This document shows positions 8,639 through 17,390 of a stretch of DNA of 64,000 nt, one piece after another. The DNA comes from Pedobacter quisquiliarum (GTDB lineage: Bacteria; Bacteroidota; Bacteroidia; Sphingobacteriales; Sphingobacteriaceae): NCBI RefSeq assembly GCF_014642175.1, contig NZ_BMIL01000008.1, forward strand, positions 162,668-226,667, read 5' to 3'. The notes under the pieces were generated by a model, which saw nothing but the letters and a program-made list of their open reading frames with translations, made no database searches and had not been told where the DNA came from. The translations under genes and the position numbers were made by a program. Numbering within the stretch: the stretch's first letter is position 1; the number at the start of each line of letters is the position of its first letter.

Positions 8639-9978
8639 ATAGCGTGTATGCTAAAAATATTAGTTATTTATGGAGTTCGATGTTAGATCAATGTAAAGTA
8701 TTTATTTTTTATATTTAAGTAAAATGTTGGTAATCAGTATTGTATGTGTGGTTATATTGGATTGTTTAAATCGTGCTGTTGTTCATTTTGTAGCGTTAAA
8801 GTCGCTTTTTTGGCTGTTGTAGCGCATCTTCTGTATTTTTGACATTTAAGGCTGTAAGATACACTAATCACCTGAAATCCTTTGTCGAAATTTGGGTGGT
8901 AGTTGAAGATTGTTGTCGTGCCTCTGCGTTAGATTCTGTGATCACATGGATCCATTTGCCTGATTTTGCATGCTGGAAGGTGCATCAATCCGTGTGTTTT
9001 TTGCGTGTTTCAGATTGGTATTTAGTGCTGAATATAGGCATTTATTGTGTCGTTTTCTGCGTGGTTTCTGTGGTTATGTTGACCATATTAATTGTGTTTA
9101 TGAGTGGTAGAATTGTGATTATGTTTTGTATTTATGGGTAATAAAATTGGGGGTGCGTTTTGTAATAATCAATCTTAAATTGCGCTTACTTCATGATTAT
9201 TAACGACTAATTACATGTTGTATATTCGGTTTCCTGGTCCGGTTATATGGTATTCTTGAGGTGATTTATTTCGATTTTATTCTAATTTATTTCACGCTTT
9301 TGTTGTAATAGTGTACTCGTGTATGTGTGGTTTTTGCGCTGGTTTAGCTCGACTTATTTCGTCGTTTTTGGTCTTTGTATGTTGGTTTCTTAGCAGTCAG
9401 GTGTCACTATATTTGTAATTAAATGCCTTTGTTATATCATTAAAAGCCCCTTTATTTGACGACCAAACCGTACTTTAAGCAAGTGTTTACCATGTGTAAT
9501 CGGGTTAGTGCAGTTCTCCTATTCATGTTTCTGGATATGTTTTCAGGTGTTAGTTTTGAAGATATCTAGCCATACTTGGGTCTTCATTTTACGGTGTCTT
9601 GCCTCGGATTTTCAGCCGAACTACAAGTGGCGTAGCCTAGTTAATCCATCTTTTTCTTTCTGGTATTGGCTTTAACAGGTAGTTGCTCTGGCTTGTTTTT
9701 GCTGTGCCTTTCCGCTTTAATTCTTGGGTATTCGGCTGTGTGATTTGCCTTGAATTGATATTCTTAATTGGAGTGTCGGCGATGAATGCTGCTATATGTA
9801 GAGGGGATTATATGCGGTATGAGCCTTGAATTTTAGCTCATGTGATTAGCTGAAACATTTGCTCTGTGGCCTTGATATTCGTGCTTATGACCATCCAAAT
9901 TTCATGCTATAGCGATGCCCAATGCACGCCTAATACTAGCCATTGGCCTGCAATTTATGTGGTGTATCCTGGAAGGTG
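8639..9978. other. Gene-free stretch of 1.34 kb with strong G/T bias on the plus strand
   Basis: I find no convincing gene here. The longest open frame (8839-9141, plus) has the Cys/Val/Phe-rich content expected from biased DNA and no recognisable domain. The plus strand is strikingly rich in G and T: in 9061-9120 I count 17 G and 28 T against 12 A and 3 C. No hairpin-plus-T-run terminator, tRNA or clear repeat was seen. It lies between the 3' end of the EamA transporter gene and the 5' end of the metallopeptidase gene, both on the minus strand, so it should also contain the latter's promoter. Confidence 0.7.
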
Positions 9979-10872
9979 TTACTGTAGTTTCTTACGTGTT
10001 TTATAGATCGGGTACAGGAAAACAGCGCCTAAAATTAACACTGCTCCGATGTAGAAACCCAGGGTCATTTTCTCCTGTTTTCCGAAAAAAAGGAAAGCTA
10101 GCATTATGCCATATACAGGCTCCAGATTGGTGATTAGTGCCACCCTGAAAGCGGAAAGCGTACGCATAACAGATACCCCTGCAACGTAGGCAAGCGCAGT
10201 ACAGATGGTGCCCAATACCACTAAATAGATCCAGTCTGTACCACTTAGGCTGAAGGTCTCTGTGGCGAGAGATCCATCGAAAAGACGGTAGATGGTAATC
10301 CAGAAAAAGGCGCCTGCGATCTCATAAAACCCAATCACCTGAGGCTCGGTTTTCTGAACAAGTGTAGAGTTAAAGATGTTGAATATACTCGATGCAAGTG
10401 CTGCAGAAAGCCCAAAGATTATACCCAGGGTATACTGACTCTCAAACTTAAAGATCAGGTAAATGCCCAGGATGATGATCAGGCCGATTACGATGTCTGC
10501 AACCAGTATTGGCTTCCTTTTTATCAGGGGTTCCAGGATTGCCGTAAACAACGTAAACGACGAAAGGCAGACCAGCGTTACAGAAACTGTCGACACTTTG
10601 ATGGCGTGGAAGAAGAGAATCCAGTGAAGCGCCACGATGCTTCCGATCATGAAAAACTGCACAAACTGCTTCCTGCTTACCTTGATATTTACCTTCGCAA
10701 TCGTGAAATACAGGAACAAGGTAATGCTTGCAATAAGCACCCGATACCATACCATTTGTACGGCATCGATGGAGATCAGAGCACCCAAAATTCCGGTGAA
10801 GCCCCATACAAAAACCGTAAGATGAAGGATCAGGAGGTTTCTTTTTTCAGTGGCAGGAGTGATGTCAGACAT
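9979..10872 (-). CDS. EamA/DMT-superfamily transporter
   Basis: This 297-residue membrane protein has about ten hydrophobic segments in two similar halves, as in drug/metabolite (RhaT/EamA) exporters. The first half contains VFVWGFTGILG and WYRVLIA; the second contains the FNIFNSTLVQK and ALITNLEPVYGIMLAF segments typical of the family. The C-terminus is basic (YKTRKKLQ) and probably cytoplasmic. The substrate cannot be predicted. It follows lptG by 2 bp and is the last gene of the tgt-lptG operon. Confidence 0.9.
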   Translation of the reverse strand: MSDITPATEKRNLLILHLTVFVWGFTGILGALISIDAVQMVWYRVLIASITLFLYFTIAKVNIKVSRKQFVQFFMIGSIVALHWILFFHAIKVSTVSVTLVCLSSFTLFTAILEPLIKRKPILVADIVIGLIIILGIYLIFKFESQYTLGIIFGLSAALASSIFNIFNSTLVQKTEPQVIGFYEIAGAFFWITIYRLFDGSLATETFSLSGTDWIYLVVLGTICTALAYVAGVSVMRTLSAFRVALITNLEPVYGIMLAFLFFGKQEKMTLGFYIGAVLILGAVFLYPIYKTRKKLQ

Positions 10873-10874
10873 GA

Positions 10875-11978
10875 TTATTTAGGTGCTTTTCTAAGCAACA
10901 CGTAGCCTAGAATTCCGAAGAGTATGGTGGGTAGCAGTACTGCAAAAAGGGGTGGAATACCGCCTTTAATGGAGAACATTTTTGCGAATTGGTTTAATAC
11001 GATGTATCCGAAGCTCAGGAAAATTCCGATCCCCAGTGGTAAGCCCACGCCTCCGCGAACTTTACGCGAGGAGAGTGCGACACCAATTAAAGTCAGTACG
11101 AAGGCCGAGAGCGGCTGTAAATAGCGCTTATATTGCTCAAACAGGAGGTCGTTCATGATGCCGGATCCACGGACGCTTTCCTTGCTGATTTTATCAGAAA
11201 GCTCCCGGTTGCTCAGGTTCTCATAGATGTTATCATACGCGGAAAAATCATCCGGCCGCATATCCAGTATGGTGTCTTTCTTCTTATCACCACCGTTAAT
11301 AAAGGTTTCTTTTAAGCCATCAATGTTGCGGATGGTGTAGTTGCTTAGCCTCCAGGAACGCTTGGTAGAATCCCATGTTATGGACTCCGCCACGATCTTC
11401 TTGCGCATCACATCACCATCGAAGTTATCGAGGATGAACTTCGTCCCAATTTTGGTTTTGTTGTCAAAACCGTCGATATAGATGTATGTGTTTTTATCCA
11501 GCTTCATGTGAATCTGGCCTTTCACAGAAGGATTGCCCTGCTTCACATAGGTATTCTCAAAGGTATTCTTGAGGGTGTTGGTGTATGGTAGGATGTAGAG
11601 GTTCGCTGCCAGATTCGCCGCAAAAATGATGAATGCGGAGATGAAATACGGCCTTAAAAACCTGTTGAAACTTACGCCACCACTTAAAATCGGTACAATC
11701 TCCGTCTGGTCGGCCATCTTTGCTGTAAAGAAAATTACGGCGATAAAGTTGATCAACGGGGAGAGCATGTTGACGTAGAACGGGATGGAACCGGCGTAGT
11801 ATAAGGAAACAACCTGCCAGAAGCTAAGGTTGTTCCTTAAAAAATCGTCCAGCTTTTCAGAGAGATCGAAAATCACAATAATCACAACAAAGATCGTCAG
11901 GGTATATATAAATGTACCCAGATACTTGCCAATGATGTGGCGGTCTATGATTTTAAGTCTGCCTGTAAGGAAGTCCAT
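10875..11978 (-). CDS. lptG: LptF/LptG-family permease of the lipopolysaccharide export system
   Basis: This 367-residue protein has the YjgP/YjgQ layout: three N-terminal membrane segments, a long periplasmic beta-rich domain (about 130-285) and three C-terminal segments. LptF and LptG form the membrane part of the LptB2FG ABC transporter that extracts LPS from the inner membrane. The C-terminal LSAFVLTLIGVALSSRK stretch is characteristic. LptF or LptG cannot be told apart from sequence alone here. It starts right after the tgt stop with no gap and is followed by the EamA gene. Confidence 0.9.
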   Translation of the reverse strand: MDFLTGRLKIIDRHIIGKYLGTFIYTLTIFVVIIVIFDLSEKLDDFLRNNLSFWQVVSLYYAGSIPFYVNMLSPLINFIAVIFFTAKMADQTEIVPILSGGVSFNRFLRPYFISAFIIFAANLAANLYILPYTNTLKNTFENTYVKQGNPSVKGQIHMKLDKNTYIYIDGFDNKTKIGTKFILDNFDGDVMRKKIVAESITWDSTKRSWRLSNYTIRNIDGLKETFINGGDKKKDTILDMRPDDFSAYDNIYENLSNRELSDKISKESVRGSGIMNDLLFEQYKRYLQPLSAFVLTLIGVALSSRKVRGGVGLPLGIGIFLSFGYIVLNQFAKMFSIKGGIPPLFAVLLPTILFGILGYVLLRKAPK

Positions 11979-13109
11979 TTATAGTTTTTGTCCTAATACT
12001 TGCACCATTTTGTTTTTCCACTCATAAAACGTTCCATTAATGATCCGTTCGCGGGCTTCTTTTACCAGCCATAGGTAGAAATTCAGGTTGTGTAGGGTGG
12101 CTATCTGGGCGCCAAGCATCTCTTTAGAGTGCATCAGGTGCCTTAAATATGCTTTGGAATACACCTGATCGGCAAACAGGTCGCTATCTGCTTCAATTGG
12201 CGAGAGGTCATCTGCCCACTTCTTGTTGCCGATGTTGATGATGCCGTTCTTGGTGAACAACATGCCGTTTCTGGCGTTGCGGGTCGGCATCACACAGTCG
12301 AACATGTCTACGCCTAACGCGATATTTTCCAGGATGTTGATTGGGGTTCCTACGCCCATCAGGTAACGTGGTTTTTCTTCCGGGAGGATGTCGCACACCA
12401 CTTCGGTCATGCCGTACATTTCTTCTGCAGGTTCTCCAACGGAAAGACCGCCGATTGCATTGCCTTCGCGGCCCATGCTGGCGATGAATTCTGCGGATTT
12501 TACACGAAGATCTTTGTATACAGAGCCCTGAACGATTGGGAAAAGTGTTTGCTCGTAGCCGTATTTTGGCTCTGTGCTGTCTACACGTTCGCAGCAGCGC
12601 TTCAACCAGCGGTGCGTCATCTGGATGGATCTTGCCGCATAGCGGTAGTCGCAAGGGTATGGTGTACACTCATCGAAGGCCATAATGATGTCTGCGCCGA
12701 TTGTACGTTGGATATCCATCGCAATTTCTGGCGTAAACAAGTGTTTAGAGCCGTCGATATGGGAGCGGAAGGTTACGCCTTCTTCCTTGATTTTGCGTAC
12801 TTTGCTTAAAGAATATACCTGATAGCCACCACTGTCGGTAAGAATGGGACCGTCCCAACCGATGAATTTGTGGAGTCCGCCTGCTTTTTCCAGGACGTCT
12901 AATCCTGGGCGGAGGTATAAATGATAGGTGTTTCCTAAAATGATTTGTGCCTTGATGTCATCTTTGAGTTCCCGCTGATGAACCGCTTTAACGGTACCTG
13001 CGGTACCTACCGGCATGAAGATTGGGGTTTGGATTTCGCCGTGTGCTGTTGTAACTGTCCCTGCTCTTGCTTTTGAAAAGGCATCTCGTGCCTCTAAACT
13101 AAACTTCAT
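11979..13109 (-). CDS. tgt: tRNA-guanine transglycosylase (queuine tRNA-ribosyltransferase)
   Basis: This 376-residue enzyme exchanges guanine-34 for preQ1/queuine in tRNAs with GUN anticodons. LTDSGGYQVYSL contains catalytic Asp92, and GVDMFDCVMPTRNARNG (from 266) holds the nucleophile and tRNA-binding loop. The classic enzyme binds zinc with three cysteines (CxCxxC) and a histidine before the C-terminal helices. Here the matching segment IEADSDLFADQVYSKAYL has no cysteine, and the last Cys in the protein is at 272. I recall the same loss in other Bacteroidota Tgt proteins. It leads an operon with lptG and the EamA gene; a TACTTTTG box lies at 13138-13145. Confidence 0.96.
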   Translation of the reverse strand: MKFSLEARDAFSKARAGTVTTAHGEIQTPIFMPVGTAGTVKAVHQRELKDDIKAQIILGNTYHLYLRPGLDVLEKAGGLHKFIGWDGPILTDSGGYQVYSLSKVRKIKEEGVTFRSHIDGSKHLFTPEIAMDIQRTIGADIIMAFDECTPYPCDYRYAARSIQMTHRWLKRCCERVDSTEPKYGYEQTLFPIVQGSVYKDLRVKSAEFIASMGREGNAIGGLSVGEPAEEMYGMTEVVCDILPEEKPRYLMGVGTPINILENIALGVDMFDCVMPTRNARNGMLFTKNGIINIGNKKWADDLSPIEADSDLFADQVYSKAYLRHLMHSKEMLGAQIATLHNLNFYLWLVKEARERIINGTFYEWKNKMVQVLGQKL

Positions 13110-13137
13110 ATATTAATTTGCTCGCCAAATAATCCGT

Positions 13138-13145
13138 CAAAAGTA
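13138..13145 (-). promoter_or_regulatory. Putative -7 box (TACTTTTG) of the tgt-lptG-EamA operon
   Basis: The minus strand has TACTTTTG, an exact TAnnTTTG match, 28 bp before the tgt start codon. The -33 region has TTA rather than TTG about 20 bp upstream. Confidence 0.45.
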
Positions 13146-13237
13146 GCAAAAAAGGCGCTATTAACGCGTTTAAATTTTTATCAACATCGGGAACATTACA
13201 GATTATTAATCAGAAATTTGGCCACCAAAAATACACC

Positions 13238-14359
13238 GTGAACTTATCTATAATAGCGCTGGTGCTGCTTGGCACTTTCCTCTTCTGTTTTCTTGTCCAG
13301 CTCTATTTCACCCTCTTTGTACACCTCAAACTTGCTAGGTTTTCAGTTCCGGAGGTTAGTCCTGCTGCAGCCGGGCCGGTTACGGTGATCATTTGCGCGC
13401 GTAATGAGGCGGAAAATCTTGAGGCCAACCTGCCAGCTATATTAACACAAGATTACCCCGATTTCGAGGTTGTTGTGGTGAACGACCGTTCCTGGGATGG
13501 GACAAAGGAGGTATTGCGTGCATTTGAAGCGCAGTATAGCAATTTGAAAGTGGTTACTGTGCCTGAAACGGCCAGGTACATTGCGGGTAAAAAGTTTGCA
13601 GTTACCATGGGCATCAAGGCGGCAAAGCACGAATGGCTGGTGTTTACAGACGCAGATTGTAAGCCTGAATCTTCGAATTGGTTGATGGGTATGCAGCAGC
13701 CGGAAGATGCCGCCGTAGAGATTGTGCTCGGCTATTCGCCATACACCAGAACCGGGGGCTTGCTGAACGCGCTCATCCGTTTTGAAACCTTTTTCACAGC
13801 AGTAAATTACCTGTCTTTCGCCATAAAAGGTATGCCGTACATGGGCGTGGGCCGGAACATGGCCTACAAAAAGGCTTTGTTTTTCAAGAATAAGGGCTTT
13901 GCCACACACATGCATATCCCCTCTGGAGATGATGATCTATTTGTTAATGCGAACGCGCACGCGGGGAATACAGCCATTCAGATACACCCGGATACCTTTA
14001 TGCATACCGATCCAAAAAGAACCTGGGGCGCATATTTGAAGCAGAAGAAGCGGCATTTTGGCGCTGGAAAAATGTATAAAGCACGGCATAAGTTTATATT
14101 GTCTGCACAGATTATTGTTCAATTTCTTTTCTATGTATTGCTCACCGCGATGTTTTGCCTCCGCGAGACGCAGCTCATCGCTGCAGGATTGTTTATCCTG
14201 AGTATATTAATACGTGCGTTGGTTTATCCACGACTGCTGATCAAGCTCGGCTACCCGGGCCTTCGGTGGTGGTTTCCTCTGCTGGACATACTATTATTCA
14301 TTTTTTTAGTGTTTAATGGCATTCTGTCTATCTTTGTCAAAAAAGTACAGTGGAAATAA
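13238..14359 (+). CDS. GT2-family glycosyltransferase, membrane-bound
   Basis: This 373-residue protein starts at a GTG; no in-frame ATG upstream is usable. An N-terminal membrane helix (about 4-27) is followed by a GT-A domain with ICARNEAENL, NDRSWDGT and the metal-binding TDADCKP. A basic KKRHFGAGKMYK segment follows, and three C-terminal hydrophobic segments end in VKKVQWK. The layout resembles processive or polyprenol-linked sugar transferases of cell-envelope synthesis. Donor and acceptor are unknown. Its 3' end overlaps the start of rsmG by 10 bp. Confidence 0.88.
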   Translation: MNLSIIALVLLGTFLFCFLVQLYFTLFVHLKLARFSVPEVSPAAAGPVTVIICARNEAENLEANLPAILTQDYPDFEVVVVNDRSWDGTKEVLRAFEAQYSNLKVVTVPETARYIAGKKFAVTMGIKAAKHEWLVFTDADCKPESSNWLMGMQQPEDAAVEIVLGYSPYTRTGGLLNALIRFETFFTAVNYLSFAIKGMPYMGVGRNMAYKKALFFKNKGFATHMHIPSGDDDLFVNANAHAGNTAIQIHPDTFMHTDPKRTWGAYLKQKKRHFGAGKMYKARHKFILSAQIIVQFLFYVLLTAMFCLRETQLIAAGLFILSILIRALVYPRLLIKLGYPGLRWWFPLLDILLFIFLVFNGILSIFVKKVQWK

Positions 14360-14982
14360 AATCAGAGCTCCTACAGCAATACTTCAGTAATCTTACCGAA
14401 AAGCAGATCCAGCAGTTTGATCAGTTATTTGAGCTTTACAGCTTTTGGAACGCACAAATAAATGTGATTTCCAGGAAAGATATTGAAGCGCTTTATGAAC
14501 GGCATATCCTGCACTCGCTGGGCATCGCGAAGTTTATTTCCTTTAAACCGGGTGAGAAGGTGCTTGATGTAGGTACTGGAGGTGGCTTTCCAGGCATTCC
14601 GCTTGCCATCATGTTCCCGGAGACGCAGTTCCATCTCGTGGATTCCATCGGTAAAAAGATAAAGGTGGTGACGGAGGTTGCAGCGGCACTGGGGTTGACC
14701 AATGTTAAAGCTTCACACTCCCGTGCGGAGCAGATCGACGGTAAGTTCGACTTCGTGGTTTCCCGTGCAGTTACCCGCCTGATCGACTTCTATCCTTGGA
14801 TAAAAGGTAAGTTCAATAAAGACTCCAAGAATTCAGTGCCCAATGGAATCCTCTACTTAAAGGGTGGTGACCTTCGGGAGGAAATCGAAGAGTCGAGGCT
14901 GAAAGCCGAGCTTTATCCTTTGTCTGAATACTTTAAAGAGGAATTCTTTGACACCAAGTACGTGGTGTACATTCCGCAGTAA
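14350..14982 (+). CDS. rsmG: 16S rRNA (guanine527-N7)-methyltransferase
   Basis: This 210-residue protein methylates N7 of G527 in the 530 loop of 16S rRNA using SAM. The SAM-binding motif VLDVGTGGGFPGIPLAI is clear, and FWNAQINVISRKDIEALYERHILHSL near the N-terminus is typical of RsmG. It starts at a GTG inside the end of the glycosyltransferase gene, so the two are translationally coupled. In other bacteria loss of rsmG gives low-level streptomycin resistance. Confidence 0.95.
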   Translation: MEIKSELLQQYFSNLTEKQIQQFDQLFELYSFWNAQINVISRKDIEALYERHILHSLGIAKFISFKPGEKVLDVGTGGGFPGIPLAIMFPETQFHLVDSIGKKIKVVTEVAAALGLTNVKASHSRAEQIDGKFDFVVSRAVTRLIDFYPWIKGKFNKDSKNSVPNGILYLKGGDLREEIEESRLKAELYPLSEYFKEEFFDTKYVVYIPQ

Positions 14983-15033
14983 ATTTCTGAAGCTAAGTTA
15001 AGATCTTAGGCAAAGGTGCTGTACGTTGTAGTT

Positions 15034-15066
15034 AACCTATGGGGTGAGTAAGGCGCCCAATAGGTT
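15034..15066. other. Inverted repeat in the rsmG-dprA gap
   Basis: AACCTAT at 15034 pairs with ATAGGTT ending at 15066. After one mismatch, GGG pairs with CCC, leaving an 11-nt loop. There is no T run, so it is not a typical terminator. It could be a weak attenuator, a protein site or chance. Confidence 0.4.
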
Positions 15067-15150
15067 ATCTGCTATCTCTGAATTTGCAACAAGCTATCGT
15101 ATTCCTATTGTTCATACCTTTCGATTTACTTAGATGTCATAACTTACATT

Positions 15151-16242
15151 ATGACGTTGATCTCCAAAATCGCGCTTACGCTCATCAAGGGTGTCGGGCA
15201 TGTAACAGCCAAGAATCTGCTGGCGACCTTCGGCGATGCCGACTCCATCTTTAAAGCTTCCAAAGAAGCGCTGATGCAGGTTCCGGGCGTGGGGGCTGGC
15301 ATCGCCGCACAGATTCTGGAAACAGATGCACTTGAAGAAGCTAGCCGCCAGCTCAGGTTTCTGGAGAAGCATAAAATTGAAACCCTATTCTTCAAAGATG
15401 ACAACTATCCTCGTCGCTTAAGAGAATGTCCGGATGCACCAATTATATTGTACTATAAAGGTACAGCAGATTTAAACCATGCTCGGATAGTAAGCATTGT
15501 TGGTACTCGTAGGGCCACAGAATACGGTAAGATGCTATGCAGGCAGCTTGCGGAAACACTAAGGTCATATAACGTGCTGGTGGTGAGTGGACTCGCCTAT
15601 GGTATAGACATCGCTGCGCATAAGGAGAGTCTTGCCAATGAAATACCGACCATTGGTGTGCTGGGGCACGGATTGGACCGGATTTATCCAAGTATGCACA
15701 AAACCATCGCACAGGGGATGCTCCGCAATGGGGGCTTGTTGACCGAGTTTCCGCTAAACACCCTTCCTGATCGGGAGAACTTCCCTAAACGAAACCGCAT
15801 TATAGCAGGCATTGCCGATGTAACGATCGTAGTTGAAGCAACTTCAAAGGGCGGCGCTTTGATCACTGCAGACATTGCGGGCTCCTACAACCGCGATGTC
15901 TTCGCCTTCCCGGGCCGTACGACGGATGAATATTCCCAGGGCTGTAATTTTCTGATCAAGACCAACAGGGCAGGGCTATTAAACCACGCACGGGACCTCG
16001 TGTACTACCTGGGCTGGGATGATCCACATCGGAAAAGCGCAGAAAGGCAGCTTAAATTGCCTGTTGGACTATCTCTTGAAGAGCTGAGCATTGTTCAGGT
16101 ACTAAGAGATGCACCTGCAATGGTAGATGAAATCGCGATAAAAACAACCTTACAGCAAAGCAAACTGGCTATTCATTTGTTGAGTCTAGAGATGCAGGGG
16201 GTATTGACATCCTTACCTGGAAATGTTTATAGATTGAATTAA
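15151..16242 (+). CDS. dprA: DNA-processing protein DprA
   Basis: This 363-residue protein loads RecA onto incoming single-stranded DNA during natural transformation. A helix-hairpin-helix region (LIKGVGHVTAKNLL, VPGVGAGIA) is followed by the Rossmann-type DprA domain. That domain shows IVSIVGTRRATEYG, VVSGLAYGIDIAAHK, GHGLDRIYP, PKRNRIIAG and GGALITA. The C-terminal 60 residues form the winged-helix module. The length fits the family. No other competence genes are in the window. Confidence 0.95.
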   Translation: MTLISKIALTLIKGVGHVTAKNLLATFGDADSIFKASKEALMQVPGVGAGIAAQILETDALEEASRQLRFLEKHKIETLFFKDDNYPRRLRECPDAPIILYYKGTADLNHARIVSIVGTRRATEYGKMLCRQLAETLRSYNVLVVSGLAYGIDIAAHKESLANEIPTIGVLGHGLDRIYPSMHKTIAQGMLRNGGLLTEFPLNTLPDRENFPKRNRIIAGIADVTIVVEATSKGGALITADIAGSYNRDVFAFPGRTTDEYSQGCNFLIKTNRAGLLNHARDLVYYLGWDDPHRKSAERQLKLPVGLSLEELSIVQVLRDAPAMVDEIAIKTTLQQSKLAIHLLSLEMQGVLTSLPGNVYRLN

Positions 16243-16248
16243 TTACCG

Positions 16249-16256
16249 TATTTTTG
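16249..16256 (+). promoter_or_regulatory. Putative -7 box (TATTTTTG) abutting the cysteine/cystathionine synthase start
   Basis: TATTTTTG exactly matches TAnnTTTG and ends only 5 bp before the ATG at 16262. If it is used, transcription would start at or next to the start codon, giving a leaderless or nearly leaderless mRNA. No good -33 TTG was found. Confidence 0.32.
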
Positions 16257-16261
16257 TTGCT

Positions 16262-17266
16262 ATGTGGTACAACAACATCCTAGAAACCATTGGAAATACA
16301 CCTCTGGTAAAATTAAATAACGTAACGGAGGGTATCGAAGCGACCGTTCTGGCTAAAATCGAGAGCAACAATCCTGGAAACTCAATTAAAGACCGTATGG
16401 CCTTGAAAATGATTGAAGATGCAGAGAACAGCGGTGCTTTAAAACCTGGCGGTACCATCATAGAAGGTACTTCGGGGAATACAGGTATGGGGCTTGCTAT
16501 GGCAGCCATCATCAAAGGATACAAATGTATCTTCACCTCAACCGATAAACAATCTAAGGAGAAGTTTGATGCTTTACGTGCCTTTGGTGCTGAAGTGATC
16601 GTTTGTCCTACTGATGTTGATCCTGAAGATCCACGTTCTTACTATTCTGTTTCTTCAAGGCTGGAGCGTGAAGTTCCAAACTCCTGGAAACCGAACCAGT
16701 ATGATAATCTCTCAAATACCCAAGCGCACTACGAGCAAACCGGTCCTGAGATCTGGAAACAGACCGAAGGTAAAATCACGCACCTTGTTGTAGGTGTAGG
16801 TACTGGTGGTACCATTTCTGGCGCAGGGAAATACTTGAAAGAGCAAAATCCAGATATTAAAGTATGGGGCGTAGATACCTACGGTTCTGTATTCAAAAAA
16901 TACAAGGAAACCGGTGAGTTCGACAAGAATGAGATCTACCCGTATATCACAGAAGGTATTGGGGAAGACTTCCTACCGCAGAATGTGAACTTCGACGTGA
17001 TCGATGGATTCGAGAAAGTTACGGATAAAGATGCTGCCGTAATGACCAGAGACATCGCTTTGAAAGAAGGAATTTTCGCTGGAAACTCTGCTGGTGCTGC
17101 TGTCGCAGGTTTACTGCAACTGAAACACCACTTCAAACCAGAAGATGTTGTTGTTGTCATCTTTGTTGACCATGGCAGCAGATACATGGGCAAGATGTTT
17201 AACAAAGAATGGATGATGGAGCGTGGCTTCCTGGAAAATGAAACCATTACGGAAATCACCAAGTAA
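16262..17266 (+). CDS. PLP-dependent cysteine synthase / cystathionine beta-synthase family enzyme
   Basis: This 334-residue fold-type II PLP enzyme binds the cofactor through Lys43 in NNPGNSIKDRM. EGTSGNTGMGLAMAA and the phosphate-binding GVGTGGTISG loop are present. The sequence is closer to cystathionine beta-synthase than to CysK: the QYDNLSN segment, the VDTYGSVFKKY insert and EGIGEDFLP match that branch. It lacks the heme and CBS regulatory domains of the animal enzyme. It may condense serine and homocysteine to cystathionine, or make cysteine from an acetylserine-type donor. It ends at a strong bidirectional terminator shared with murA. Confidence 0.88.
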   Translation: MWYNNILETIGNTPLVKLNNVTEGIEATVLAKIESNNPGNSIKDRMALKMIEDAENSGALKPGGTIIEGTSGNTGMGLAMAAIIKGYKCIFTSTDKQSKEKFDALRAFGAEVIVCPTDVDPEDPRSYYSVSSRLEREVPNSWKPNQYDNLSNTQAHYEQTGPEIWKQTEGKITHLVVGVGTGGTISGAGKYLKEQNPDIKVWGVDTYGSVFKKYKETGEFDKNEIYPYITEGIGEDFLPQNVNFDVIDGFEKVTDKDAAVMTRDIALKEGIFAGNSAGAAVAGLLQLKHHFKPEDVVVVIFVDHGSRYMGKMFNKEWMMERGFLENETITEITK

Positions 17267-17339
17267 AATAAACTACTAAGCTTTACAACGTTGCGAATGC
17301 AGCGCCACAGCAGTTATGCTGCATAAAGCTTTTTCCATA

Positions 17340-17382
17340 AACAAGAAAAGCCCTGATCATCTCAGGGCTTTTCTTGTTTATG
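17340..17382. terminator. Bidirectional terminator between the cysteine synthase gene and murA
   Basis: A perfect 17-bp inverted repeat (AACAAGAAAAGCCCTGA and its complement) with a 5-nt loop lies between two convergent genes. A- and T-rich arms allow it to work in both directions. Confidence 0.92.
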
Positions 17383-17390
17383 GATAGTAT

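Noticed and set aside
8839..9141. 100-codon plus-strand frame in the gene-free stretch
   Set aside because: Composition follows the local G/T bias and there is no recognisable domain, ribosome site or neighbour support.
12208..12669. Minus-strand alternative frame within tgt
   Set aside because: Arg/Pro/His-rich frame-shifted shadow of tgt with no domain.
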